Source of the DNA: an uncultured bacterium
GTDB lineage: Bacteria > Bacillota > Clostridia > Lachnospirales > Lachnospiraceae
DNA length: 57,869 nt
NCBI GenBank assembly: GCA_905215405.1
Contig: CAJMQE010000013.1
Coordinates: 1-57,869 of the forward strand
Reading direction: 5' to 3'
Below the pieces are notes generated by a model. The model had not been told where the DNA came from. It saw only the letters and a list, made by a program, of their open reading frames with translations, and made no database searches. A program made the position numbers and the translations under genes. Shown here piece by piece: positions 17,829 to 26,368 of the stretch (position 1 is the stretch's first letter; each line of letters starts with the position of its first letter).

Positions 17829-17920
17829 GATCGCACTTCTTCAGCCTACAAGTTCGCACTTCTGCATTCTTCTCGATCGTACTACTTCAGCCTACGAGAT
17901 CGCACTGTTGCATCCTACTC
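17829..17920. repeat. 46-bp direct repeat, two copies
   Basis: Two adjacent 46-bp copies (17829-17874 and 17875-17920), about 80 percent alike, sharing CTTCAGCCTA and TCGCACT. A further degenerate unit may lie at 17779-17828. The array runs into the last codon of the YidC-TagF gene (stop at 17915). Confidence 0.7.
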
Positions 17921-20062
17921 TGTAACACTCTTGCCACTTTTACCCTGTATAGCGTTTTCTTCCCTGGTTTTTCTGCTTTGTATCTGCCTCTGTACCGCTG
18001 AAATGATATAATCGGCTCCGACTTCTGAACTGTTACCGACATTATACACATATTCATGTACGAACGCATCGATCTTCTTCTGGTATTCCGGTGCAGATGC
18101 CAGCATATCATCAACTACGCCTGCCACCTTTTCCATTTCATCTGGTTTAACCGTTGCACCAATTTCATCTCTCATCCAGATATTAATAGGAATCGTATCA
18201 ATCTTTGTGTACTCTGGATTCATAATCTTCATCGGTGTATCGATAAATAAGACTGGCTTGCATGTTGTAAATGCATACTCATATGCAATACCTGACCAGT
18301 CCGTAATCATCAGATCCGCCTCGAACACGGTCTTATCCGATGAAAAATCAGTCTGAATACAAATATCATCATCTGATGCATACTGTTCTTTCAGCTGCTC
18401 CATCTTTTCCGGCATATGTCTGACATGCTGCGGGTGTGGTCTTACTGTGACCTGATATCCATGTCCCTTTAAATGATCGAGCAACTCGACCAGACAACTA
18501 TCTACAATGTTATCCTTCTGCCAGGATGGTGCGATCAGAATCTGTTTCTTTTCATGCTCACATTGGTCCATCTTTGCGTAATCGTCACGCATCTGGTCCA
18601 GCAGACAATATCCCCAGTCCAGCAGATGTTTCTTCGGCAGTTCGTAAGCTATTTCGGTCTTTTCAATTTCTTCCCTTTGATGTTTTCCGGTGCAGAACAC
18701 GGTATCAAAATAATCCATAGATGCTTTTCTCATTGTCATATTTAGACTGTCCATGGAATGGGGAATAAAAATATACTCGATATCTTTTCTGATATAGCTA
18801 CGTTTAATATGGAAATTCTCCAGATCCGGCATTGTCATAACGACTACATCTGCATCCATTTTCATCATCAACGTGATCAATTTTCGGTCTCCAATATAAT
18901 AAGGCTTGATCTTGTCCTGCGTTCTTGCCATTTCAAAAATCTGGTCTTTCGGATCACTGGTCACATAATGAATTGTAAGATTTGTATTGGTAAGAATATA
19001 TTCTATAATTCCTCTGAAATATTTGTAGAACCCACTTCGCTCTGAATAAAATACCAGATGCTTGTTGGTAATTTTAAAGAAACGCTTGTAATCTGTTTTT
19101 TCCAATCGACTGTTCGGATCTCTGTGAAATAACTTTTTCTTTCCAGGCACTCCAACACTCTCCAGTGCTGTAAGCTCCTCCTTGCTTTTTTCCAGATCCT
19201 CATAATCTACATATTTCTTAGGATTGATTGCCCAGTTCAGCAGATACAACTGAATAATTGCAAAAATATTGCTTGCCATCCAGTAAATAGCAACACCTGC
19301 CGGAACGCCCCAGCCCAAGTAAAGCGACAGTCCTACTGAAAGTAACATCATGCCATATTTGTTAAGTTTCGACTGTTCGTTCTGCAGAACATTGCTACGA
19401 TTCTGGCAAACACATAAGAGCCACGCTGAAAAGCCTGCTATAATTGGAACCAGAATATCGATTCCTCCGATTTCAGCCGGTACCCAGCTTAAATTGAACC
19501 CACAAAAACTCATATGGAACTGCTGCACGCTCTGAATGACTTGCGACATATCTGTGCCTGCGAACTGACTCTGTAATCCTAAGAAATCATTGATATGGTT
19601 TCCGTTTTTGATCATGTCCACAATCACAAGCTGAATGGATGAGCTCTCTGGATTAGCGCCTGTAAGCGATACCGCCAGATCTTTCATTCCATTGATGACA
19701 TCCTGTGGAATCCCCATCAGATAATTCATAGGATGATAGATCACATCGACCAGTCCCAGAAGTAACACGATCTGTACGATCAGTGGAATCAGCGATGCGA
19801 GAGGATTGTATTTCTCTTTTTTATATAATTTTGACTGTTCATCTGCAATCCGATCTGCATCCCCAAAATGTTTTGCTTTAATTCTGTTGATCGCCGGTTG
19901 CATTTTCACCATTTTAATTGAGTTTTTCTGAACCCAGATGGAAATCGGCAAAAGTACAATTTTACTGATCAGTGTAAAAAGAATAATTGCGATTCCATAA
20001 TTACTGATCAGGTGATAGCAAAATGCCATTACCGGTCCCAATATATCTGACAATATTTTCAT
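17915..20062 (-). CDS. Fusion of YidC/Oxa1-type insertase and CDP-glycerol glycerophosphotransferase (TagF-like)
   Basis: 715 aa. Residues 1-285 have the 60KD_IMP/YidC topology of five helices: a first helix (YGIAIILFTLISKIVLLPIS), a cytoplasmic coiled loop (MQPAINRIKAKHF...QSKLYKKEKYNPLASLIPL) and a last helix (GVPAGVAIYWMASNIFAIIQ). The arginine usual in the substrate groove of helix 1 is a lysine here. After a linker, residues 350-690 are a TagF/Glyphos_transf domain: RPHPQHVRHMP, and TDFSSDKTVFEADLMITDWSGIAYEYAFTTCKPVLFID. The first half would place the enzyme at the membrane; the second half polymerises or attaches glycerophosphate from CDP-glycerol. First gene of the three-gene polymer operon. 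Confidence 0.9.
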   Translation of the reverse strand: MKILSDILGPVMAFCYHLISNYGIAIILFTLISKIVLLPISIWVQKNSIKMVKMQPAINRIKAKHFGDADRIADEQSKLYKKEKYNPLASLIPLIVQIVLLLGLVDVIYHPMNYLMGIPQDVINGMKDLAVSLTGANPESSSIQLVIVDMIKNGNHINDFLGLQSQFAGTDMSQVIQSVQQFHMSFCGFNLSWVPAEIGGIDILVPIIAGFSAWLLCVCQNRSNVLQNEQSKLNKYGMMLLSVGLSLYLGWGVPAGVAIYWMASNIFAIIQLYLLNWAINPKKYVDYEDLEKSKEELTALESVGVPGKKKLFHRDPNSRLEKTDYKRFFKITNKHLVFYSERSGFYKYFRGIIEYILTNTNLTIHYVTSDPKDQIFEMARTQDKIKPYYIGDRKLITLMMKMDADVVVMTMPDLENFHIKRSYIRKDIEYIFIPHSMDSLNMTMRKASMDYFDTVFCTGKHQREEIEKTEIAYELPKKHLLDWGYCLLDQMRDDYAKMDQCEHEKKQILIAPSWQKDNIVDSCLVELLDHLKGHGYQVTVRPHPQHVRHMPEKMEQLKEQYASDDDICIQTDFSSDKTVFEADLMITDWSGIAYEYAFTTCKPVLFIDTPMKIMNPEYTKIDTIPINIWMRDEIGATVKPDEMEKVAGVVDDMLASAPEYQKKIDAFVHEYVYNVGNSSEVGADYIISAVQRQIQSRKTREENAIQGKSGKSVTE

Positions 20063-20592
20063 TGTTCGTTCCCCTTTTCCTCTTAACGCAATCTATAAAA
20101 ATATTTGATTTCTACGTTCCAGCTATATTTGATTTCTGATCCTCAAATCATTCTGGTTCCGTAAATTTATAAATTCTTTCTTTCAAAACTTTCACGCTAA
20201 ATGCCCCCTTATGTCTGTTGTTCCTATCTCGCAGATACATATAATTAGTTACTACAATATTATAAATCCTGTATCTGGTAACAACAAACAGTTTCCATCG
20301 TCAAATATTTACATAAATTTCTACTATATTTTACATTTCTACTTTGTATGACATATAATACGTTTTTTCCCGTACTATAGCGTGACATATTTCAGCAAGC
20401 AAAAAAAAGAGGCATTCTCCTATTCGTAATACATCCTTTTTCTTCCCATCTTAACTATAAAATACCAATATTCATGCAATCAACTTATCGAAAAAAATTC
20501 TGCATCACTACCTGCAACTTCGCACTGTGAACTGTCTATTTGAAAATTTGGATTATGGTAGTAGAATAATAATAGAAAGGAAGGATTATATA

Positions 20593-21948
20593 GTGGCAAT
20601 AAAACATAATACAAGAGATATGACATCAGGGTCGATATGGAAACATATCGTTTTATTTTCTATTCCCCTGCTAATTGGTAACTTTTTTCAACAATTATAT
20701 AACACCGTAGACAGTGTAGTCGTTGGACAGTTCGTGAGCAGTCAGGCGCTGGCCGCTGTTGGTTCGACCGGTCCGGTCATCAATACACTGGTTGGATTTT
20801 TTATGGGCATGTCCACAGGTGCAGGTGTTGTAATTTCCCATTACTTTGGTGCAAAAGACAAAGATAATCTACATAAAGCAATTCATACGACCGTCCTATT
20901 AACACTACTGCTCGCTGTTGCATTTACGATCATTGGAATTCTGATGGTACCATTCATGATTCATTTTATGAAAACACCAGAAGATGTAATCAGCGAATCG
21001 ACTGCTTATCTGCGCATCTATTTTGCAGGTGTTGGCGGACTTATGATCTATAATATGGGTTCCGGTATTTTAAGAGCCGTTGGCGATTCCAGACGACCAT
21101 TATACTTTCTGTGTGTGTCATCTGTCATAAATATCGTATTCGATCTTCTATTCGTTATTGTTTTCCATATGGGTATACAGGGTGTGGCCTATGCCACTAT
21201 TTTGTCAGAATTCGTATCCGCAGTAATGGTCTTATGGGTTTTGATGCGTACTGATGACATTTACAAACTGGTACTAAGAGATCTGGCATTATCCCCGCAC
21301 ATTTTAAAGAAAGTTTGTGTAGTCGGAATTCCTGCTGGTCTGCAGATGGCTGTCACCTCATTTTCAAATGTTTTCGTACAGTCTTACATCAACCACTTTG
21401 GTTCTTACTGTATGGCTGGTTGGACATCCTATTCCAAAGTCGATCAGTTTGTTATTCTGCCAATGCAGAGTCTTTCCCTGGCTGCAACAACATTTGTCGG
21501 TCAGAACCTTGGTGCGAAAGATATCAAGCGTGCCCAGCGTGGCACCAGAACGACGCTGTATATTGCATTAAGCGTAACTGTTCTTCTATCCATCGTGCTG
21601 AATATTGCTGCGACTCCTGCCATTATGATGTTTACTGAAGATTCTCAGGTACTCTCATTCGGCAGAATCTTTTTACGATTCATGTCACCATTTTACGTGT
21701 GCTGCTGTTTCAATCAGATTCACGCCGGTGTCCTACGTGGTGCAGGCGATGCGAATGGTCCAATGATCATTATGCTTGGCTCCTTTGTTATATTCAGGCA
21801 AATCTATCTGGCCATTTCTACACACATTTTTGATAACATTTATCCTGTGGCATTTGCTTATCCTGCAGGCTGGATCGTGTGCAGTATTTTAATGTTCCTC
21901 TACTATACATATAAAAAAGATCATCTGAATGATAAGCTGACGCAGTAA
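20593..21948 (+). CDS. MATE family efflux transporter
   Basis: 451 aa with 12 predicted membrane helices. Family hallmarks are IPLLIGNFFQQLYNTVDSVVVGQFVSSQALAAVG near the start, and a repeated half beginning IPAGLQMAVTSFSNVFVQSYI. The GTG at 20593 is preferred because AGGAAGG stands 8-9 nt upstream; the frame is open 22 codons further. MATE proteins export drugs or cationic metabolites using Na+ or H+. It is a single gene followed by its own terminator. The 20063-20592 gap before it shows AT-rich DNA without a recognisable gene or RNA. Confidence 0.93.
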   Translation: MAIKHNTRDMTSGSIWKHIVLFSIPLLIGNFFQQLYNTVDSVVVGQFVSSQALAAVGSTGPVINTLVGFFMGMSTGAGVVISHYFGAKDKDNLHKAIHTTVLLTLLLAVAFTIIGILMVPFMIHFMKTPEDVISESTAYLRIYFAGVGGLMIYNMGSGILRAVGDSRRPLYFLCVSSVINIVFDLLFVIVFHMGIQGVAYATILSEFVSAVMVLWVLMRTDDIYKLVLRDLALSPHILKKVCVVGIPAGLQMAVTSFSNVFVQSYINHFGSYCMAGWTSYSKVDQFVILPMQSLSLAATTFVGQNLGAKDIKRAQRGTRTTLYIALSVTVLLSIVLNIAATPAIMMFTEDSQVLSFGRIFLRFMSPFYVCCCFNQIHAGVLRGAGDANGPMIIMLGSFVIFRQIYLAISTHIFDNIYPVAFAYPAGWIVCSILMFLYYTYKKDHLNDKLTQ

Positions 21949-22041
21949 CTGACATCATAAGTAACCGGTATCGTGCATTCAGCGCATAGTAACTGGTATC
22001 ATAAGTAACCGGTATCATACATTCAGATAATCTCTATTTTA

Positions 22042-22122
22042 AGAGGCTGTATAAGAACTGATCCGAATCATCCGACTTCTGTCTGAGATGTGCGGTGCCG
22101 TTCCTATACAGCCTCTGTTTTT
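22042..22122 (+). terminator. Terminator of MATE gene
   Basis: 12-bp perfect arms AGAGGCTGTATA / TATACAGCCTCT separated by 51 nt and followed by GTTTTTA, about 95 bp after the MATE stop. Short direct repeats (GTAACTG/GTAACCGGTATC, 21946-22018) fill the space between. Confidence 0.7.
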
Positions 22123-22852
22123 ATCTGACCTGATTCGGATATAAATCGTCGTAATCCTCATTATCCAGATATTCTGACTGCATTTGAGACAGACAATTAA
22201 CACCGTGCTCCCTGCACCACTGCCATTCTTCCTGCGAAAGTTGGTAGTCAGTCTGTAAATAGCATAAATCCTGGAACTGCTCGATTTCATACAAACAGGA
22301 GGTCTCTGGACAATTTTCAAGTTCAAGCCCTTTTATTCCCTTTAACATACTGCAGTCGAGATCATCCTGATATCTCATATCCAGCTGCAGAAAATTTAAC
22401 TCAGAAAAATCTGCTTTCATTCCTGCATCAATATTGTAGTTAAATAACCCAAGCTTTACAGAATACCGGTAACTTCCACGGAAAATAATACCGATCTCGT
22501 AATTTTTGCTTAACGGGTCGTCCTGATGCTCCTGCAGATACCGATTCGAGGCTTCTCGCATCCTGCTGACTTCTTCCATTGCATTTTCTAATTTCCCACT
22601 CAGTTTATATTCAAGCTGTACATACTTTTCTTCATCATCAACATAGACATTCAGAAGTTTATTTTTTCCTGACTCATTATTCACCACAGTAAACCAGTTC
22701 TGCACTTTGGCGATCTGTTCTTTCTGATATTTCTTTTTTTCATATCTATCAGAACAATACGTAAAAATAACAGTTCCGAACACCAACATAAACAATGCAA
22801 AAACTACTAGCAGAATTATTTTCTTCCTATTCATCCTAATCTTTCTTGTCAT
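22121..22852 (-). CDS. Membrane-anchored protein of unknown function
   Basis: 243 aa. A basic N-terminus and one helix (KKIILLVVFALFMLVFGTVIFTYC, about 10-33), then a hydrophilic extracellular part with several short tyrosine-rich segments (VYVDDEEKYVQLEYKLSGK, GIIFRGSYRYSVKLGLFNYNID). ELNFLQLDMRY and IKGLELENCPE could be short leucine-rich elements. Not recognised. GGGG lies a few nt before the ATG; the ATG at residue 7 is an alternative. Divergent from the 115-aa gene at 22952. Confidence 0.65.
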   Translation of the reverse strand: MTRKIRMNRKKIILLVVFALFMLVFGTVIFTYCSDRYEKKKYQKEQIAKVQNWFTVVNNESGKNKLLNVYVDDEEKYVQLEYKLSGKLENAMEEVSRMREASNRYLQEHQDDPLSKNYEIGIIFRGSYRYSVKLGLFNYNIDAGMKADFSELNFLQLDMRYQDDLDCSMLKGIKGLELENCPETSCLYEIEQFQDLCYLQTDYQLSQEEWQWCREHGVNCLSQMQSEYLDNEDYDDLYPNQVR

Positions 22853-22951
22853 ATTTTCCCCTCATTCTAAGACCTTAAATCAGGTTCCTTTTCAACAAAT
22901 GTACCTTTCTTTTGTAATCCGGCATATGATATTAAAAAGGAGGTACCACGC

Positions 22952-23299
22952 ATGTATCAAAATAACACATTTGGAACAGAAATCATCTCAGTCACTGTCG
23001 CTGATGGCTGCGCAGACGCCTATATCAGATTCGAGACGAACCTGACCCGAATTCTGAACGAAAAATATCCTGGTTATCACTGCGGCGCAGACATTTATCG
23101 TTCCTACGTAAATCCTAATACCTTTATTATTATGGCTGTCTATCGCAACAATATATGTAATGCAAAAGAACTGGATGCCGAACTGGAAGCCTTTGTAGCT
23201 GCTCACTATGCTGCACATTTTCCTCATGTAATATCCCGTTCAGTCACTACTGATCAGGATGAAAATGTCATGATTGATCATTGTTACAAAAAATGTTGA
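22952..23299 (+). CDS. Small conserved-looking cytosolic protein, function unknown
   Basis: 115 aa. An excellent AAAGGAGG is 8 nt before the ATG. No membrane segment. The middle (HCGADIYRSYVNPNTFIIMAVYRN) reads as alternating beta strands, and the composition is balanced, so it should be a real folded protein. Family not recognised. Single gene, ending 130 bp before a long-loop hairpin terminator shared with the convergent zinc-ribbon gene. Confidence 0.6.
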   Translation: MYQNNTFGTEIISVTVADGCADAYIRFETNLTRILNEKYPGYHCGADIYRSYVNPNTFIIMAVYRNNICNAKELDAELEAFVAAHYAAHFPHVISRSVTTDQDENVMIDHCYKKC

Positions 23300-23433
23300 A
23301 AGCCATGAAAAAGAAAATGTGCGCAACACACTCTCATGATTCCATTTACTATATGAGTTCAACTTTCCTACCATGCTTTACGCATCAATACACAGAACAT
23401 TATATTCTATAAAATGCACTTTCCTATGGAATA

Positions 23434-23553
23434 AAAAAGCGTATGCCTTCACATCTGTCCTTCCTGTTCCAGAACTTCGGTCCTGTCATAACATCACTGT
23501 TAAAACTACCGCAATTTCATGAAGAAGACCTCTGTAAAGTGCATACGCTTTTT
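23434..23553. terminator. Long-loop symmetrical hairpin between convergent genes
   Basis: 13-bp perfect arms (AAAAAGCGTATGC / GCATACGCTTTTT) enclose 94 nt. On both strands Ts follow the stem, so it can stop transcription from either side. A second 9-bp pair (23414-23422 with 23536-23544) overlaps the right arm and would compete with it. This is the only structure seen in the 23300-23628 gap. Confidence 0.55.
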
Positions 23554-23628
23554 AATTTTTATTATTTAATGTTACAAAAAAAGAGCATTTATCTGCTTTC
23601 CTATATTTCTTTTGCATTTAGAAATGTA

Positions 23629-24258
23629 TTAATAAAATTGTGACATCCTGTTTTCTCTACCAGTTTTGTAACTATTCCATTTACTATGAATCATAAATGT
23701 TCCTAGATTTGCAAAAATAGCAGCCAGTAAGATCAGCCATCCTCCAAATGTATGATACATATACGCCATGGCTATCACATTAATCAGCGAATAGGCACCA
23801 CACACTATGGATACCACCCTGCTTTTTAATACCAGCAAGAGCGTTGCTACGGTAACTAAAATAACCGCATCGACCAACATAAGCGCACTGCTCAATAATG
23901 CTATAAAAAAAGTGACCGTTGCTGATATGTACAGTAACACTGCTGCTGTTATGATGAACCCTTTTTCCAGCGAGCACTCCTTTGATTTAAAATACTGTTT
24001 TCTTTGTTCGCGATCATCTGACTGAATCTGTACCTGTTGTTCCATCCCAGGATTATAATATGGCTGTCTGATATCGTATCGGTCATTTACTCCCTGATTC
24101 ATCTGCTGACTGCCCTGTTGATACATCTGTCCGTTATCGTTATATTGCTGATCATTCTGATTATCCCTAAATTGATTTACTTTAGTAACCTTCGCTCCAC
24201 ATTTCGGACAAAAATTATTTTGATCCGAGATCTGAGTTCCACATTTTTGACACCACAT
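23629..24258 (-). CDS. Zinc-ribbon membrane protein
   Basis: 209 aa. The N-terminal zinc ribbon is CQKCGTQISDQNNFCPKCGAKV. A Gln/Asn-rich low-complexity linker follows (residues 30-80). The C-terminal half has four membrane helices (GFIITAAVLLYISATVTFFIALL, LVDAVILVTVATLLLVL, and others). This arrangement is common in Firmicutes envelope proteins of unknown role. Start at ATG 24258, with GGAGG 5 nt upstream; that ribosome site overlaps an earlier in-frame ATG at 24270, which is therefore unlikely. Confidence 0.75.
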   Translation of the reverse strand: MWCQKCGTQISDQNNFCPKCGAKVTKVNQFRDNQNDQQYNDNGQMYQQGSQQMNQGVNDRYDIRQPYYNPGMEQQVQIQSDDREQRKQYFKSKECSLEKGFIITAAVLLYISATVTFFIALLSSALMLVDAVILVTVATLLLVLKSRVVSIVCGAYSLINVIAMAYMYHTFGGWLILLAAIFANLGTFMIHSKWNSYKTGRENRMSQFY

Positions 24259-24359
24259 AAGCCCCTCCATTTACTATTATTCTATGTACTATATATCAAT
24301 TCCTATTAAACAATAAACAATAAAATCACTATTTTACTACTGTAAACAGGAATAAACAT

Positions 24360-24452
24360 TTAGCGTTGTACTTGTTTTGGCAAACACATGCGCGTTATGA
24401 CTAATAAATATCTCATATTCGTTATAGAACTTATTTCTATTTTACATTTCAA
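24360..24452 (-). pseudogene. Relic 5' end of the type VII secretion locus lipoprotein gene
   Basis: On the minus strand the 30 codons from 24452 (TTG in place of ATG) read LKCKIEISSITNMRYLLVI..., aligning without gaps to the start of the lipoproteins at 33337 and 34093 (MKRKLYVSSISYTRYLAGI...). About 70 percent of bases match over 74 nt, and the AGTAGGAGTAG ribosome site upstream is also kept. The frame stops after 30 residues and the rest of the gene is absent. Confidence 0.7.
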
Positions 24453-24472
24453 GCCTACTCCTACTGTGTATT

Positions 24473-24576
24473 CCTAACTGGTATTATATAACGAAGTTCT
24501 ATGAGAAAAATGTCGATTCTAGTCAAATAGGAGTTATTGACCAGAAATGTTCAAAAATAGGTATTAAGGTACATAA
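24473..24576 (-). repeat. Dispersed copy of the type VII secretion cluster promoter region
   Basis: About 80 percent identical over roughly 104 bp to 37513-37617, the DNA upstream of the type VII secretion-type cluster, in the same orientation. It joins directly to the relic lipoprotein start. Shared elements are TTTGAC, TATAAT and two TAGG-centred direct repeats exactly 30 bp apart. Confidence 0.75.
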
Positions 24577-24665
24577 CAAGCATTTAAGGCCGACTTCATA
24601 GCACAAGTTTCATAGATAACGGTTGCTTATACTAATAGATATTTTTAGTATAATTAAAATAATAG

Positions 24666-24694
24666 TTGATGTTAGTCATTTCTAACTATATAAT
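24666..24694 (+). promoter_or_regulatory. Promoter with operator for AraC gene
   Basis: TTGATG-17 bp-TATAAT. The spacer holds GTTAG-N6-CTAAC (24671-24686), the same inverted repeat as at 29280-29297 before the iron transport operon. A repressor on this site would cover the promoter. Confidence 0.6.
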
Positions 24695-24753
24695 AATATC
24701 ATCTGTTTCGACTACATAGACACAGCTAATCAAAATGAAGAAAGGAAAGCTGT

Positions 24754-25551
24754 ATGATCAAGGAAACCAACGAATTTATTAATCTTTCAAAAATAGCATA
24801 TATTTATAATTCTGGTCAGATGAATATTGTAGGCTTTTCAAGATTTACAATTAAGGCAGGCACTACCAGGTCCTACCCCACCTCTAGATGCGCTATAATA
24901 ATCCCTGTCTCCGGTACTGGAATATTTGAATTTGATGAACAAACATATCACATAAAAAAAGGGATTATTCTTCACGGCTGTCCCCATAAACTTTTAACCA
25001 TTCGCGCATCTGCTCAGCATGACTTTGAATACATTAATCTTTACTATAATGCCGATTGTGACGCTTTATTTTCAGTAGATGTCGAACACCCGGATAAACT
25101 AATCAGTATTCTTAACTGCATTCTGAAACTCAGCAGTCATCCCTCAGTTAAAAATGAGTATCTAATTGACTCCTATACAGATAAATTCTTTGAATTACTT
25201 TTTTCAAAAATTCTGCCTGTTGACATACGCTCTGAAACTGATTTAATAAAAAATACGATCGATTATATTCATCTGCACTATCAGCACCCTGTTACCCTAC
25301 AGGAACTTGCTGACTATGCCGGTGAAACTCCATCAAGAATCAGTTACCTTTTCCAAAAGCATCTCAGTATACGCCCTATCAATTATTTAATCGATTACAG
25401 AATTAAAAAGGCGATTGAACTCTTAAATGATACCTCCCTTACAATTGAAGAGGTCGCAAAAGAGATCGGCTATCATGATGCCCTTTATTTCAGCCGTATT
25501 TTCAAAAAAAGAATGGGGTTTCCACCAAGTACATGTAAACATTTAAACTGA
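24754..25551 (+). CDS. AraC family transcriptional regulator
   Basis: 265 aa. The N-terminal cupin-like sensing domain (RCAIIIPVSGTGIFEFDEQTYHIKKGIILHG) is followed by two helix-turn-helix motifs at about 165-262 (VTLQELADYAGETPSRISYLFQKHLSI, and LTIEEVAKEIGYHDALYFSRIFKKRMGFPPS). AAGGAAAG lies 6 nt before the ATG. It stands next to, and convergent with, an iron-siderophore transport operon and shares an operator motif with it, so it probably activates that system in response to the ferri-siderophore, as YbtA/PchR-type regulators do. Confidence 0.9.
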   Translation: MIKETNEFINLSKIAYIYNSGQMNIVGFSRFTIKAGTTRSYPTSRCAIIIPVSGTGIFEFDEQTYHIKKGIILHGCPHKLLTIRASAQHDFEYINLYYNADCDALFSVDVEHPDKLISILNCILKLSSHPSVKNEYLIDSYTDKFFELLFSKILPVDIRSETDLIKNTIDYIHLHYQHPVTLQELADYAGETPSRISYLFQKHLSIRPINYLIDYRIKKAIELLNDTSLTIEEVAKEIGYHDALYFSRIFKKRMGFPPSTCKHLN

Positions 25552-25597
25552 ACATCTAAAATATCTGTCCAGCTTCTTAACCGATCTGGTTCTACTC

Positions 25598-25653
25598 TAA
25601 AAAGCCCCAGTCCTTTCCAATGTATTTCATACGAAAAGTACCGGGGCTTTTTT
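25598..25653. terminator. Bidirectional terminator between AraC and esterase genes
   Basis: AAAAGCCCC ... GGGGCTTTT with Ts on both strands, in the gap between the convergent genes ending at 25551 and 25661. Confidence 0.8.
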
Positions 25654-25660
25654 GCAGATT

Positions 25661-26347
25661 TTATTTCATAACGGGGTCATTAAGTGCAGACTTTAACCAT
25701 ATTTTCACCTTATTCACTCTATTTTCCATCGCCTCATGATGACCATACTCATCAAAAACAGAGACGCTTTTCCTGATTTGTGATGCTAGAATGGCATGTA
25801 CAGACTGTGCATTCTGCGGTGCATTTTCTAATATATTCTGATGATTACTACCTTCTTTGTAACCATTTAACATAAATAAATGTGCATTTTTATTTAATAA
25901 TTTCTCGGTTTCTATAAATTTACAAAAGTCTGGGAACCAAAAGGATCCACATATGGAGAATACATAGCTGAAGCGTTCTGTTCGATACAAACTATATACC
26001 GCAGCCAATCCTCCCAGCGAAAAGCCACCAAAGATAATCTTATCCGAAAAAATCCGATATTTTTCTTCCATAGCATTTACGATCTCCTTGACAGCCTGTA
26101 GATATCCTTCACATTCTCCGCCAAAATTCTTCGCATTTTTTCTAATTGCATTAGCTTTCCATGGTGTATATTCCGTCAGTCTGTCCTTAGGGACGATTCC
26201 AAATACAATGCATCCAGTATCTTCAAAATTCCACGCTGCCATTTTGTCGCCATCATTTAGAAATAATGCGGGATATCTTTTGTCCTGCTCATACTCTCTT
26301 GGTAATACTACATTAATACAATATCCTGAGCAAATCTCTTGTATCAT
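25661..26347 (-). CDS. Enterochelin-esterase-like alpha/beta hydrolase
   Basis: 228 aa. The nucleophile elbow is GGFSLGGLAAVYSLYR, and the fold ends with HHEAMENRV, which likely carries the catalytic histidine. The small Fes/IroE/YbbA-like size and its position as last gene of a siderophore transport operon suggest that it cleaves imported ferri-siderophores in the cytosol (no signal peptide) to release iron. The ATG at 26347 has GAGGA 4 nt upstream; a GTG at 26362 is the alternative. Confidence 0.8.
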   Translation of the reverse strand: MIQEICSGYCINVVLPREYEQDKRYPALFLNDGDKMAAWNFEDTGCIVFGIVPKDRLTEYTPWKANAIRKNAKNFGGECEGYLQAVKEIVNAMEEKYRIFSDKIIFGGFSLGGLAAVYSLYRTERFSYVFSICGSFWFPDFCKFIETEKLLNKNAHLFMLNGYKEGSNHQNILENAPQNAQSVHAILASQIRKSVSVFDEYGHHEAMENRVNKVKIWLKSALNDPVMK

Positions 26348-26368
26348 CCTGTCCTCTTTCACCTATAT

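Noticed and set aside
18473..18745. Overlapping plus-strand frames inside the YidC-TagF gene
   Set aside because: They lie opposite a long gene with clear domains and have no start signals.
20063..20592. RNA gene or riboswitch before the MATE gene
   Set aside because: AT-rich, no stable conserved fold recognised, and no terminator pair.
24360..24576. Insertion-sequence remnant
   Set aside because: No transposase fragment or terminal inverted repeats; homology is to the local type VII secretion-type cluster instead.
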